A stretch of DNA of 64,000 nucleotides, taken from positions 248,001-312,000 of the forward strand of contig NZ_JAJVKW010000013.1 of assembly GCF_024198255.1 (NCBI RefSeq). The letters run 5' to 3'. This DNA is from Myxococcus guangdongensis. Lineage in GTDB: Bacteria; Myxococcota; Myxococcia; Myxococcales; Myxococcaceae. The position numbers and the translations under genes were made by a program. The notes beneath the pieces are model-generated. The model ran no database searches. It was not told where the DNA came from and was given only the letters and a program-made list of their open reading frames with translations. Positions 50,707 to 58,947 of this stretch are shown in pieces (position 1 is the first letter of the stretch; each line of letters opens with the position of its first letter).

Positions 50707-52200
50707 TCAACGCACCTGGCTCTGCGCCAGCAACGCGGGAGGCGAGGCGTTCAGCACGCCCAGAAAGAGCCGCCCGTGGAAGCCGTCCGGTCTGGCGGCG
50801 TCGAAGAGCCGCACGCCCGGGCTCACCGTGGAGAACTGCAGCGCCTCGTTCGTCGGGCTGATGCCGAAGACGTTGCACTCCACGTCGTCCCAGACGCTGT
50901 AGCGGCAGGCGTACTGGGTGCCGCGCTTGAAGCCGACGTCCAGGGCGCGGACGGACGACGGCAGCGCCTTGGCCACGCGCGCGCCGAACGGCTCGAAGTC
51001 ACTGTCCCAGCCCACCCTGGCGGTGCGCGCATGCACGCTGCCGGTGAGCACCAGCGTCCAGGCCTGGGCGCGTCCGGCGTGGACGGCGAGCAGGTTGCTG
51101 GCCATCCGGGCCTCGCGCGCGTTGCCCTTCACCTTCTCGCCGTCGATGGCGGCCAGGGCCACGTCCTTGCCGGAGACGCGCAGGCGGCGCACCTGCTCCA
51201 CGAGCCAGAGCATGGCGCGGCTGCTGCGACCATCCTGGTACACGCGGCGCCAGAAGGTGCTCTCCAAGAGCAGCGCCTGCGCGTCCTCGGGCTTGCCCTC
51301 GCTGGCGAGATAGCGCTCCAGCAACGGCTGCTCGGAGGCGGGCACCGTCAGCCCCAGCGTCACCGGCAGCCCCTTCGACGTGGCCTCGCACAGCATCCGC
51401 AAGGCCATGGACGGCACCTCCTGAGCGCCCAGCGGGTCCGCGATGAACAACACCTGGCCCGCGGCCAGCAAGGGGCTCGCGCCGTCCACGGGCGCGCCGC
51501 ACTCCGCCGTGCCCGGGCCGTCATTCGCGCCCCAGCCCTCCATCTGCACCGAGCGCACGGACACGGGCGCGTTGCCATCGACCAGCTCCAGCGCGGGCAC
51601 CATCTCCATCCGCTCGAGCAGCTGTCGCTCGATGCCCAGGTCTCGCACGCCCTGCACCATCCGGAAGCGCTCCATGCCCGGCGCGCTCGGGAACGGGTCC
51701 TTGAGCGGGACCGGTCGGGCAGCGCCCTGTCCACCCGGTGCGGACCCGTAGGCCTCCATCCGTGCGTCCAGGGGGTTCGGACCCTGGTCGGCGAGGATCT
51801 CGCTGTTCATCGAGTCCCACGCGCGCGGGCCCACCTCGACGACGTTGTCCATCTCGTTGTAGCGGAGCCGGAAGACGCGGACGAGCGTCTGGCGAGGACC
51901 CAGCCGCTCACCCTTGACGTAGTAGCGCTCGAGGGTGCGCAGCTTCTTGGTGTTCCTGCCGGGCTCGTGCGCGGAGGTGAACATCTCCAGCCCGCCCTCC
52001 TTCTCCAGCACGTCGTAGCGCTCCGACTCCAGGATGCGCCGGGCCGTCATCATCGCGTCCTCGGCGGGCGCCAGGTACACCGTCTCCGCGACGGGGGTCT
52101 CGAACTCCCCCGTCTCCGGGTTGATGTTCGCACCGAGCGGACGGGTCAACGTCGCGCAGCCCGTGAACATCAACCCGAAAAGCAGTCCGTACCGGCGCAT
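50707..52200 (-). CDS. lipoprotein with Tiki/ChaN-like (EreA/TraB superfamily) domain
   Basis: A 497-residue protein from ATG 52200 (GGGGA upstream) with lipobox MFTGC. Residues ~20-150 are a beta-rich N-terminal part (VYLAPAEDAMMTARRILESERYDVLE). Residues ~210-430 resemble the Tiki superfamily (ChaN, TraB, EreA): an early GQVLFIADPLGAQEVPSMALRML, a central ERYLASEGKPEDAQAL, and GNAREARMASNLLAV followed by TLVLTGSVHART, the conserved H near the end of this fold. The typical E-x-H of the first motif is not obvious, so activity is uncertain. It could be a metalloprotease-like or esterase-like envelope protein. A TetR gene converges 10 bp away. Confidence 0.75.
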   Translation of the reverse strand: MRRYGLLFGLMFTGCATLTRPLGANINPETGEFETPVAETVYLAPAEDAMMTARRILESERYDVLEKEGGLEMFTSAHEPGRNTKKLRTLERYYVKGERLGPRQTLVRVFRLRYNEMDNVVEVGPRAWDSMNSEILADQGPNPLDARMEAYGSAPGGQGAARPVPLKDPFPSAPGMERFRMVQGVRDLGIERQLLERMEMVPALELVDGNAPVSVRSVQMEGWGANDGPGTAECGAPVDGASPLLAAGQVLFIADPLGAQEVPSMALRMLCEATSKGLPVTLGLTVPASEQPLLERYLASEGKPEDAQALLLESTFWRRVYQDGRSSRAMLWLVEQVRRLRVSGKDVALAAIDGEKVKGNAREARMASNLLAVHAGRAQAWTLVLTGSVHARTARVGWDSDFEPFGARVAKALPSSVRALDVGFKRGTQYACRYSVWDDVECNVFGISPTNEALQFSTVSPGVRLFDAARPDGFHGRLFLGVLNASPPALLAQSQVR

Positions 52201-52305
52201 CGTGGTCCCCTGTCCCGAGCGCGAAGGGGCTCGGCGTATCTCTCGGGCTGGGAACGGCAGGGGGGCGCCGCGCATATCGCGACCAGCCGCGTGTGGCAAA
52301 GCGCG

Positions 52306-52527
52306 CTACAGCGATTCCACGAACATCGCCAGGTCGCGAGAGGCTCCCGAGGGCGTCATGGTACCCGCCGCGGGCGCGGACACCTCGAAGAGCTGCTCCG
52401 TCTCACCCGCAGGCACCTCCAGCGTGAAGACATGGGGCTGACCCGGCTTGATGACGAGGTTGGGCAGGGGCACACCGTTGGTGAGCGCCGTCACCGTCTG
52501 CGCGGCGAGCACGCCTCCGGTGAGCAA
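52306..52527 (-). pseudogene. remnant of a pre-peptidase C-terminal (PPC)-like domain
   Basis: This 73-codon frame (TTG first codon, or open ~18 codons further upstream to a stop) includes LTNGVPLPNLVIKPGQPHVFTLEVPAGETEQLFEVSAP, which matches the first half of PPC domains found at the end of secreted proteases. It stops after DLAMFVESL where a complete domain would continue. No ATG/GTG start, signal peptide or catalytic domain is attached. It is most simply a decayed piece of a secreted protease gene, although a very short secreted protein cannot be excluded. Confidence 0.45.
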
Positions 52528-52855
52528 CAGGCCGCGATATCGCCGCTCCCGTGAGCGACACGAACCACGTCCCCGACGTCACGGGTCATCGAGGCCTCAT
52601 CTCAAGGCTGCCGCAGGAAGCGGTGAACGCTCACGAAGTGGCTTGCGACCCCAGGGCATGTGCATTGCTCATCAGTCGACCTACGACGCCACAGCGCGTC
52701 TGGCGGTCAACGCTCCCAGCCCGACAGGCCTATAAGGTTAATCTCGTTTTACCGCTTTGCGCATGATGTTTGTGGCCCGGCCGCCCGGAGCCAGCGCCTC
52801 CGCATGCCCCTGGCGTGGAGCGCCCGAGAAACCGTCGACCACAAGGAGCACCCTC
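52528..52855. other. 328-bp region before the GH19 chitinase gene, no gene seen
   Basis: It contains a TATAAG hexamer at 52731-52736 within a less GC-rich stretch, a possible -10 box for the chitinase gene, but no matching -35 box. No convincing coding frame or repeat was found. The upstream part may be further decayed sequence of the PPC remnant. Confidence 0.45.
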
Positions 52856-54064
52856 ATGTCTGGCAAGTTTGTTTCACGCAGTCTGGCGTTGCTGGGAATC
52901 TGTGGAGGGCTGAGCGCGCTGGGAGGCTGTGAGCGCGCCGAGCCAGCACCCGCGGACCTCGAGCCGGTGGCCCAGGTGGAGAGCGCCGCCATCGTCGACA
53001 CCATCACCGCGGGCACCTACGTCATCCGTTCGGTGATGACCAACAAATGTATCGACGTCGACTCCTCGAGCACGGCGGACGGCGCCAAGGTGCAGCAATG
53101 GGATTGCAACGGGACCAATGCACAGCGATTCGTCGTCACGCCGACGTCCGGCGGCTACTTCAGCATCATCAACGTGAACAGCAACAAGGGGCTCGACATC
53201 AAGGAGGCCAGCGTCGCGGCGAACGCGCTCGTCCATCAATGGAGCTACGGAGGTGGAACGAACCAGCAGTTCCGCTTCGTGAAGGAAGTGGGCAGTGAGT
53301 TCAGCATCCGCGCCCGCCACACGGACATGGCCATCGACGTGTACTGGGGCAATACGGCCAACGGCACGGAGTTGGTGCAATACCCCTATGAGCAGCGAAC
53401 GAACCAGCGCTGGACGTTCGACCGTGTCGATGGAGGCGGCGGCACGGGGCTGGCGGCCATCCTGAGCGAATCCACGTTCAACGCCATGTTCCCGAACCGG
53501 AACCCTTTCTACACCTACAGCAGCCTCATCGCCGCCGCGAGCACCTTTCCGGCCTTCGCCAATACCGGCTCGCTGGAGACGCGCAAGCGCGAGGTGGCGG
53601 CCTTCTTCGCCAACACGGCGCACGAGACCGGGGACTATGTCTACATCGAGGAGATCGCTCGTGGCCCCTACTGTGGCACCTGGGGCCCGCCGGGGTGCAA
53701 CTGCGTCCCAGGCAAGTCGTACTACGGACGTGGGCCCATCCAGCTGTCCTGGAACGGCAACTACTGCGCCGCGGGAACCGCGCTGAACCTGCCACTGCAC
53801 ACGAACCCCGACCTGCTGGCCCAGGACGCAAACGCCTCGTGGCGCTCCGCCTTCTGGTTCTGGACCACCCAGACGGGTGCCGGAAGCATGACCCCACACA
53901 GCGCCATGGTGAACGGGGCCGGCTTCGGTGAGACCATCCGCACCATCAATGGCGCGTTGGAGTGCAACGGTGGAAACCCGGGGCAGGTGCAGAGCCGCAT
54001 CCAGAAGTATCAGGACATCGCCAACCGGCTCGGCGTGAGCCCTGGCGGCAACCTGGGCTGCTGA
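52856..54064 (+). CDS. lipoprotein GH19 chitinase with ricin-type lectin domain
   Basis: A 402-residue protein from ATG 52856, with AGGAG ten bases upstream and lipobox LGGC. Residues ~45-190 are a ricin B-like trefoil: three repeats with Q-W/Q-F/R-W motifs (KVQQWDCNG, QQFRFV, QRWTF). Residues ~205-400 are a GH19 catalytic domain: FFANTAHETGDY with the catalytic glutamate, KSYYGRGPIQLSWN, and RSAFWFW. GH19 enzymes cleave chitin or peptidoglycan-like polymers; the lectin would anchor it on glycan. It is likely a predation or cell-wall-degrading enzyme held at the outer membrane. Confidence 0.92.
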   Translation: MSGKFVSRSLALLGICGGLSALGGCERAEPAPADLEPVAQVESAAIVDTITAGTYVIRSVMTNKCIDVDSSSTADGAKVQQWDCNGTNAQRFVVTPTSGGYFSIINVNSNKGLDIKEASVAANALVHQWSYGGGTNQQFRFVKEVGSEFSIRARHTDMAIDVYWGNTANGTELVQYPYEQRTNQRWTFDRVDGGGGTGLAAILSESTFNAMFPNRNPFYTYSSLIAAASTFPAFANTGSLETRKREVAAFFANTAHETGDYVYIEEIARGPYCGTWGPPGCNCVPGKSYYGRGPIQLSWNGNYCAAGTALNLPLHTNPDLLAQDANASWRSAFWFWTTQTGAGSMTPHSAMVNGAGFGETIRTINGALECNGGNPGQVQSRIQKYQDIANRLGVSPGGNLGC

Positions 54065-54073
54065 GGGGCAAGT

Positions 54074-54094
54074 CCCCACTCTCGTGGAGTGGGG
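54074..54094. terminator. bidirectional terminator
   Basis: CCCCACTC and GAGTGGGG form a perfect 8-bp stem with a 5-base loop between the chitinase gene and the convergent monooxygenase gene. Confidence 0.7.
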
Positions 54095-54121
54095 CCTGAG
54101 GTCGCCGGAGAATCGACGGCC

Positions 54122-55255
54122 TCACCCCACGGGAACACCGGGCATGTCGCGAACGACCTTCTCGAGCTCCGAGCGGGCCACCGACTCCGGCGTCCACCGC
54201 ATCAGCGTGTCGCGCACGCTGCGTGCGAAGCCGTTCTCCCATTGGGCAACCCGCCCGATCATCCACGAGCGGTCGCGAATCCGCTCCGCCCGCGGACGAC
54301 GGAGCTGCTCATACCGAGCCAGCGCCTCATCCGTGGGCCCCATCGACACCAGGAGCTGCGCGAGCGCCGCGGCGTCCTCGATGGCCAGCCCCGCGCCCTG
54401 CCCCAGGTTCGGCGTCACCGCGTGGGCCGCGTCACCGAGCAACACGACACGAGGCTTCCACCACCGCGGCGCGGAGCAATCCTCGATGTCGTTGTGAAGC
54501 AGCCCGTCAAGACCACCGAACGCCGCCAACGCCGAGCGGGCCGGGTCCGCGAAGCCGGCATAGCGCGCCTGGAAGCCCGACAGGTCCTTCCACGGAGCTG
54601 GAGTGCGACGCGGGGCATTGAGCGTGAGGAAGACATAGGACTTCCGCTCGCCCAGCGGCACCACACCCACGCGCCTGCCCGTTCCCCACATCTCCACCAC
54701 CGCGTCCTCGAAGTGCCCATCCACCACGCCACGCCAGCACGTGTAACCCGAGTAGCGAGGGTGCACCTCGGCGCCGCACACGTGCTCCCTGACGATGGAG
54801 CGGATGCCATCCGCGCCAACCACGACGTCGTAGCGCCCCGACGTTCCATCGGAGAACTCGACATCCACTCCGTCCGCCCCACTCCGCAAGCCCGCCACCG
54901 TCACGCCCAGGCGCGGCGCGGGCGACACGGAGCGCAGGACATGGAGCAGTTTGTTCCGATGAAGCGTGGTCGCGGACAGCGACAATCCCGGCACGGCATA
55001 CGGCGTCTGCTGGAGCACGCGCCCCGAAGCATCCGTGATGCGCGCCATCCCCACCGGATGCCCCACGGCGAGGACAGCTTCGTGCAGCCCGAGTCCCTTC
55101 ATCACGGCCATCACATTCGGACCGAGCACGATGCCCGCGCCCTCGTCTCCATACAAAGGCCGCCGCTCGATCAGGTCCGCCACCACGCCCCGCCTCGACA
55201 ACGCGGCCCCCAGCGCGAGCCCACCGATTCCTCCACCCACCACGAGGACCTTCAC
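54122..55255 (-). CDS. FAD-dependent monooxygenase (PHBH/UbiH-like)
   Basis: A 377-residue class A flavin monooxygenase: GGGIGGLALGAALSRRG (FAD dinucleotide fold at residues 7-23), VVVGADGIRS (DG motif binding FAD/NADPH) and VLLGDAAHAVTPNLGQGAGLAIEDA (GD motif). It is like salicylate hydroxylases and antibiotic-modifying Rox/TetX-type enzymes in overall layout. The ATG overlaps the TGA of the TetR gene (55252-55255), so both are translated from one mRNA and the regulator probably senses the enzyme's substrate. The substrate cannot be assigned from sequence. Confidence 0.92.
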   Translation of the reverse strand: MKVLVVGGGIGGLALGAALSRRGVVADLIERRPLYGDEGAGIVLGPNVMAVMKGLGLHEAVLAVGHPVGMARITDASGRVLQQTPYAVPGLSLSATTLHRNKLLHVLRSVSPAPRLGVTVAGLRSGADGVDVEFSDGTSGRYDVVVGADGIRSIVREHVCGAEVHPRYSGYTCWRGVVDGHFEDAVVEMWGTGRRVGVVPLGERKSYVFLTLNAPRRTPAPWKDLSGFQARYAGFADPARSALAAFGGLDGLLHNDIEDCSAPRWWKPRVVLLGDAAHAVTPNLGQGAGLAIEDAAALAQLLVSMGPTDEALARYEQLRRPRAERIRDRSWMIGRVAQWENGFARSVRDTLMRWTPESVARSELEKVVRDMPGVPVG

Positions 55256-55881
55256 GATGACCTCCTCGAACCCAATCCACCGAACAGCATCTCCAGGTCA
55301 CGCCGCAGGCGAGTTCGCGCCGTGGCCACGGTGGAGCCCGCCATCGGCACGAGCATCCGCATCACCGCCGCGAAATAGACGCCGAAGACCAGCTCCGCCA
55401 CCCGCTCGCCGTCCACCTCCGCGCGCAGCTCGCCTCGCGACTTCGCGTCGGCCACGACCGACGCCAGCGCCCCCACCAGCCTCGCCAGCGCCGGACGATG
55501 CAGTTCCTCGGCGGCGCCCATGAGCCACGGCAGCTCCTTCACCACCACCCGCGCCAGCTCCGGCTGCGATGCGTAGTGGGTCAGCAGCGGTGAGAACAGG
55601 TGCATGCACCGGTCCACGAAGGGCCCCTCCCCCGGCAGCGACGTCACGGCCCGCTCCACGAGCGGCATCGCCTCCGCACGCCACAGCTCGTGCAGCAGCA
55701 CGTCCTTCGTCTCGCCGTACACCAGCACCGTGCCCGTCGCGACGCCCGCCGCCTCGGCGATGGCGCGCACGGTCGTCCCCTCATAGCCCCGCTCCGCGAA
55801 CAGCTGCTTCGCCGCCGCCCGGATGCGCTCCCACTTCTCGCGCTTGGCTCGCTCCCGCAGAGACATATTGAACAGGTTCAT
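55252..55881 (-). CDS. TetR-family repressor of the monooxygenase operon
   Basis: A 209-residue regulator (ATG 55881; ATG 55866, beginning MSLRERAKREKW, is equally likely and neither has a Shine-Dalgarno). The helix-turn-helix is RIRAAAKQLFAERGYEGTTVRAIAEAAGVATGTVLVYGETKDVLL. The effector domain contains LVERAVTSLPGEGPF and a C-terminal VAELVFGVYFAAVMRML. Two operator-like dyads overlap or abut the start codons. It is the first gene of a two-gene operon with the FAD monooxygenase. Confidence 0.92.
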   Translation of the reverse strand: MNLFNMSLRERAKREKWERIRAAAKQLFAERGYEGTTVRAIAEAAGVATGTVLVYGETKDVLLHELWRAEAMPLVERAVTSLPGEGPFVDRCMHLFSPLLTHYASQPELARVVVKELPWLMGAAEELHRPALARLVGALASVVADAKSRGELRAEVDGERVAELVFGVYFAAVMRMLVPMAGSTVATARTRLRRDLEMLFGGLGSRRSS

Positions 55882-55898
55882 AATTGAACGCGTTCAAT
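55867..55898. promoter_or_regulatory. two TetR-type dyads at the tetR-monooxygenase promoter
   Basis: ATTGAACGCGTTCAAT (55883-55898) is a perfect 16-bp palindrome, and TGAAC-AG-GTTCA (55869-55880, within 55867-55881) repeats the half-sites 16 bp away. Both lie at the start of tetR, ideal for autorepression, and could also affect the divergent oxygenase gene. Confidence 0.7.
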
Positions 55899-56060
55899 AA
55901 TTCCAGGGATTCGCTCCCCGGCCCGGTTTGGGAACCACACGGGCAGGCGCTGGAGACCCGCCGGGCGTTGAAGGAAGGAGCGTGCCGTCGGCGTGGGATT
56001 TCGCGAGGCGGCGATGTAGGGATGCCCCGTGCCCGGACATGCACGGGCTTAGGAGGACGG

Positions 56061-56819
56061 GTGACGGTCGCAACACAAGAGGAAGGCCCGCTCAGGGGGC
56101 CGAGCTTCTTTCTCAACCGCACGGCGCTGCGGGCGCTCGCGCTGGCCCATCGCGACCGCTACGGCGTCGCGAAGCCCCATCCGCACGTCGTCATCGACGG
56201 CTTCCTCGGGAAGCAGCTGGCGTCCGAGCTGGCCTCCGTCTTCCCCGGCGCCACCGACGCGAGCTGGAAGCGCCGGGACCACCTGGAGCAAGCGGCCCGC
56301 CTGGGGCAGCTCCAGCGCAAGGCGTTCGAGGACGTCCCCGGTCCGCTCCGGCATCTGCTCTCGGAGTTCTCCGGCATGTCGTTCATCGACTTCCTGGAGA
56401 CCGTCACCGGCGTGCAGGGGCTCATCCCGGACCCGCACTTCCGGGGCGCGGGCCTGCACCTCACGCTGCGCGGAGGGCACCTGGCGCTGCACGCCGACTT
56501 CAACCGCGACCGCTTCCGCGCGCTCACCCGCCGGCTCACCGTCCTCTACTACCTGAACCCGGATTGGCAGCCCGCCTGGGGCGGCGACCTGGAGCTGTGG
56601 AACGCCGACCTCACGCGATGCGAGACGCGCATCTCACCGGTGCTCGACCGCCTGGTGGTGATGGCGCATGGCGATGACCACTGGCACGGACACCCCACCC
56701 CACTCGAATGTCCCGAGGGGAGAGGGCGCGCCGCGGTCGCCGCCTATTTCTACACCGCGGAGGCGTCCACGAACGCGCCCGAGCCACACAGCGCCATCTG
56801 GGTGACGCCTCGCACGTAA
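56061..56819 (+). CDS. 2-oxoglutarate/Fe(II)-dependent oxygenase (prolyl-4-hydroxylase-like)
   Basis: A 252-residue enzyme from GTG 56061, preceded by AGGAGG four bases upstream; the open frame extends to 55884 but across the TetR operator and is less likely. Motifs of the double-stranded beta-helix oxygenases: LHADFN (H-x-D iron ligands) and HGDDHWHGHP with the distal histidine, followed by GRAAVAAYFYTAE in which R binds 2-oxoglutarate. LTVLYYLNPDWQPAWGGDLELW is a typical core strand set. The substrate, a protein or small molecule, is unknown. Confidence 0.88.
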   Translation: MTVATQEEGPLRGPSFFLNRTALRALALAHRDRYGVAKPHPHVVIDGFLGKQLASELASVFPGATDASWKRRDHLEQAARLGQLQRKAFEDVPGPLRHLLSEFSGMSFIDFLETVTGVQGLIPDPHFRGAGLHLTLRGGHLALHADFNRDRFRALTRRLTVLYYLNPDWQPAWGGDLELWNADLTRCETRISPVLDRLVVMAHGDDHWHGHPTPLECPEGRGRAAVAAYFYTAEASTNAPEPHSAIWVTPRT

Positions 56820-56830
56820 CACCCGCGCGA

Positions 56831-56859
56831 AGAGGGCCCGCGCGCACCACGTGCCCTCT
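56831..56859. terminator. weak hairpin between convergent genes
   Basis: AGAGGGC and GCCCTCT pair around a 15-base loop, 12 bases after the oxygenase stop. Weaker than the other terminators in the window. Confidence 0.35.
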
Positions 56860-56948
56860 CCACCTCGAGAGCAGACACCTCCCGGGTTCATGGGATGTGC
56901 GCGAGCCCGAGGTTCGACACACGTGCCCGTGGAGGGGCCGGAGCCTTG

Positions 56949-58655
56949 TCAGGGTTTGCCCTGCGTGAGGGGCGCCGTGGAGGCCACGGAGGGCAGCCGC
57001 TCCGCACGGAAGCGGCGCAAGCGCCGACTGCTCACGAGCATGGCCTCGACGCCGCCCGACGCGCCCTTCGTGAAGGACACCGCGCCGAACGAACTCACGA
57101 AGCGATTGCCCCCCACCGGCTCGAGCACGAGGTCGTCCCGACGGAACCAGCTCAGCGCCAGCTTCCCGTCGACGAGCCGCACCGTGTACGTCATGTCCAC
57201 CTCGTCGCCGCGGTACTTCCCGACCAGGGCCTCCAGCTCGCTCGAAGTGGGCAATGGCTCACGCACGCGGATGAACTCGCGCGTCGTCGGCCAGAAGTCC
57301 TGGATGCCCAGCGCGGGTGCGCCCGGCGCGGCGGACGCGTTGAATCGCCAGACGCCGGGCGTGGGCTCCGCCGGCCGGAACAGGCCCGGGCCGATGGGAA
57401 TCAGCGCCGCGGAGGCGCCCACTTCACGCAGCGCGCCCTCCTTCACCTCCAGGCGCACCACCTCGTCCGTCTGGGGGCTCCAGTAGTTGCCGGCCAGCAC
57501 CGCCAACTCCTCCGCGGGCAACACCACGGCGGGCGGGGTCGTGTCCTTCAGGAGGTTGCCCAGGTACACCCCGGCCACCTTGCGCGCGAGCACCGTCGGG
57601 TCGATGTTGCCGCCGTTGCACAACACGGTGATGGCCAGCTTCTGCTCGGGGAAGAGGATGCTCTCCGTGCGGAAGCCCGACACGAACCCGTCATGGCTCA
57701 CCGTGCGCAGGCCCCGGTACGCCCCCAGCCGCAACCCGCCGCCGTAGCCCGTCTCCCTGCCGTCGTTCAATCGACCGGACGTCTGGAGCAAGTCGCGCAA
57801 GGCCGTCCCACCGACACGGCCATCCAGCAGGTTCTGCTGCCACTTCAGCATGTCGCTCACCGTCGAGTACACGGCGCTCGTGCCCTTGTACCCGAGGTCC
57901 GCCGAGCTCAACCGCCAGCCCCCTTCCGCGCGAGGCAGGTACCCGGTCGCGCGCTGGGAGAGGGGCGGCTCCTGGTCGTCGCGGAAGGAGGTGTCCGCCA
58001 TGCCGAGCGGCTTGAAGATGCGCTCGTCGGCGAACACCCGCAGCGACGTGCCTGACACGCGCCGCACGATGACCCCCAGCAGCGCGTACGCGGCATTGCC
58101 ATAGAGGACCTCCTCGCCCACCGCGAAGTTCACCCCGCGCTGCCGCGACAGGACCCAGAGGACATCCTCCTCGGTGTACAGGTCCTCGGTGCGCCATCCC
58201 GCCAGGGAGAGCAGTGGGCCCTGTTCGCGCAGCCCGTTGAGGTGGTGCATCAGGTGCGCGACGGTGATGGGCGTGTCGTGAGCAGACAGCTCCGGCACGT
58301 GCTCGCGCACGTCATCGTCCAACGACAGCTTCCCCTCCTGCGCCAGGAGGCCGATGGAGAACGCGATGAACTGCTTGGAGATCGACGCCAGGTTGAACGA
58401 GGAGCGCGGGGTGAGCGGCACGCCGAACTCCAGGTTCGCCATGCCATGGCCCCGCACGTAGTCGCGCGTGCCGTCACGCCAGACGCCCACGCCGCAGCCG
58501 GGCGAGGACTTGCCGCGCCAGGTCGCGAAGAGCGCATCAAGGCGGGCGTGACGCTGGGCCCGCGTCTCTCGTACCGGCTGAGCGCGGGCGACGGGGACCA
58601 CCAGGCCCCACGAGACGAGGGCCACCCACAGCAGGAGGGAATGAGAAGGTCGCAT
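56949..58655 (-). CDS. exported serine hydrolase (beta-lactamase fold), third copy
   Basis: A 568-residue enzyme with a signal peptide (RPSHSLLLWVALVSWGLVVPVARAQ). Catalytic motifs: S-I-S-K (in FNLASISKQFIAF), Y-G-N-A (YxN) and a late HDGFVSGF. The last ~180 residues form a DUF3471-like beta-rich C-terminal domain. The family cleaves peptides or esters. ATG 58655 was chosen at the start of the signal; upstream sequence in frame is not signal-like. No clear Shine-Dalgarno is present. It shares the fold with the genes at 44.8-45.9 and 48.2-49.8 kb, with different lengths and flanks. Confidence 0.9.
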   Translation of the reverse strand: MRPSHSLLLWVALVSWGLVVPVARAQPVRETRAQRHARLDALFATWRGKSSPGCGVGVWRDGTRDYVRGHGMANLEFGVPLTPRSSFNLASISKQFIAFSIGLLAQEGKLSLDDDVREHVPELSAHDTPITVAHLMHHLNGLREQGPLLSLAGWRTEDLYTEEDVLWVLSRQRGVNFAVGEEVLYGNAAYALLGVIVRRVSGTSLRVFADERIFKPLGMADTSFRDDQEPPLSQRATGYLPRAEGGWRLSSADLGYKGTSAVYSTVSDMLKWQQNLLDGRVGGTALRDLLQTSGRLNDGRETGYGGGLRLGAYRGLRTVSHDGFVSGFRTESILFPEQKLAITVLCNGGNIDPTVLARKVAGVYLGNLLKDTTPPAVVLPAEELAVLAGNYWSPQTDEVVRLEVKEGALREVGASAALIPIGPGLFRPAEPTPGVWRFNASAAPGAPALGIQDFWPTTREFIRVREPLPTSSELEALVGKYRGDEVDMTYTVRLVDGKLALSWFRRDDLVLEPVGGNRFVSSFGAVSFTKGASGGVEAMLVSSRRLRRFRAERLPSVASTAPLTQGKP

Positions 58656-58947
58656 GCGCGGAGGATTCCGAAACCCGGTCCCCCCTGGGCCGCACATCTG
58701 CGAAGCGCCGTCCGACATCGATGAGCGCCACGATTCGGGCGGTGGACGACGCCCCCTGGAGGCGAGTCCCCTCGGCCCCCGCCCCGACGGTGCCCCCACC
58801 CGCCGCCCATAAGCGCGCGGAATCATAGGGAGCCACTCGGGTGAGGCCTGAGTCACGATTCAAGAGGGCCTCTTCCCCCGTCCTTCCGGACGACGGGACC
58901 TTCTCCGAGGTGGACGAAACGAGGGAGGCCGTCCTTGAATCCGCCGG
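58656..58947. other. 292-bp divergent intergenic region, no gene seen
   Basis: It lies between the serine hydrolase and MshEN-protein genes. The 8-mer CACGATTC occurs twice on the plus strand (near 58730 and 58855), a possible binding element. No convincing promoter box or small gene was identified. Confidence 0.4.
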
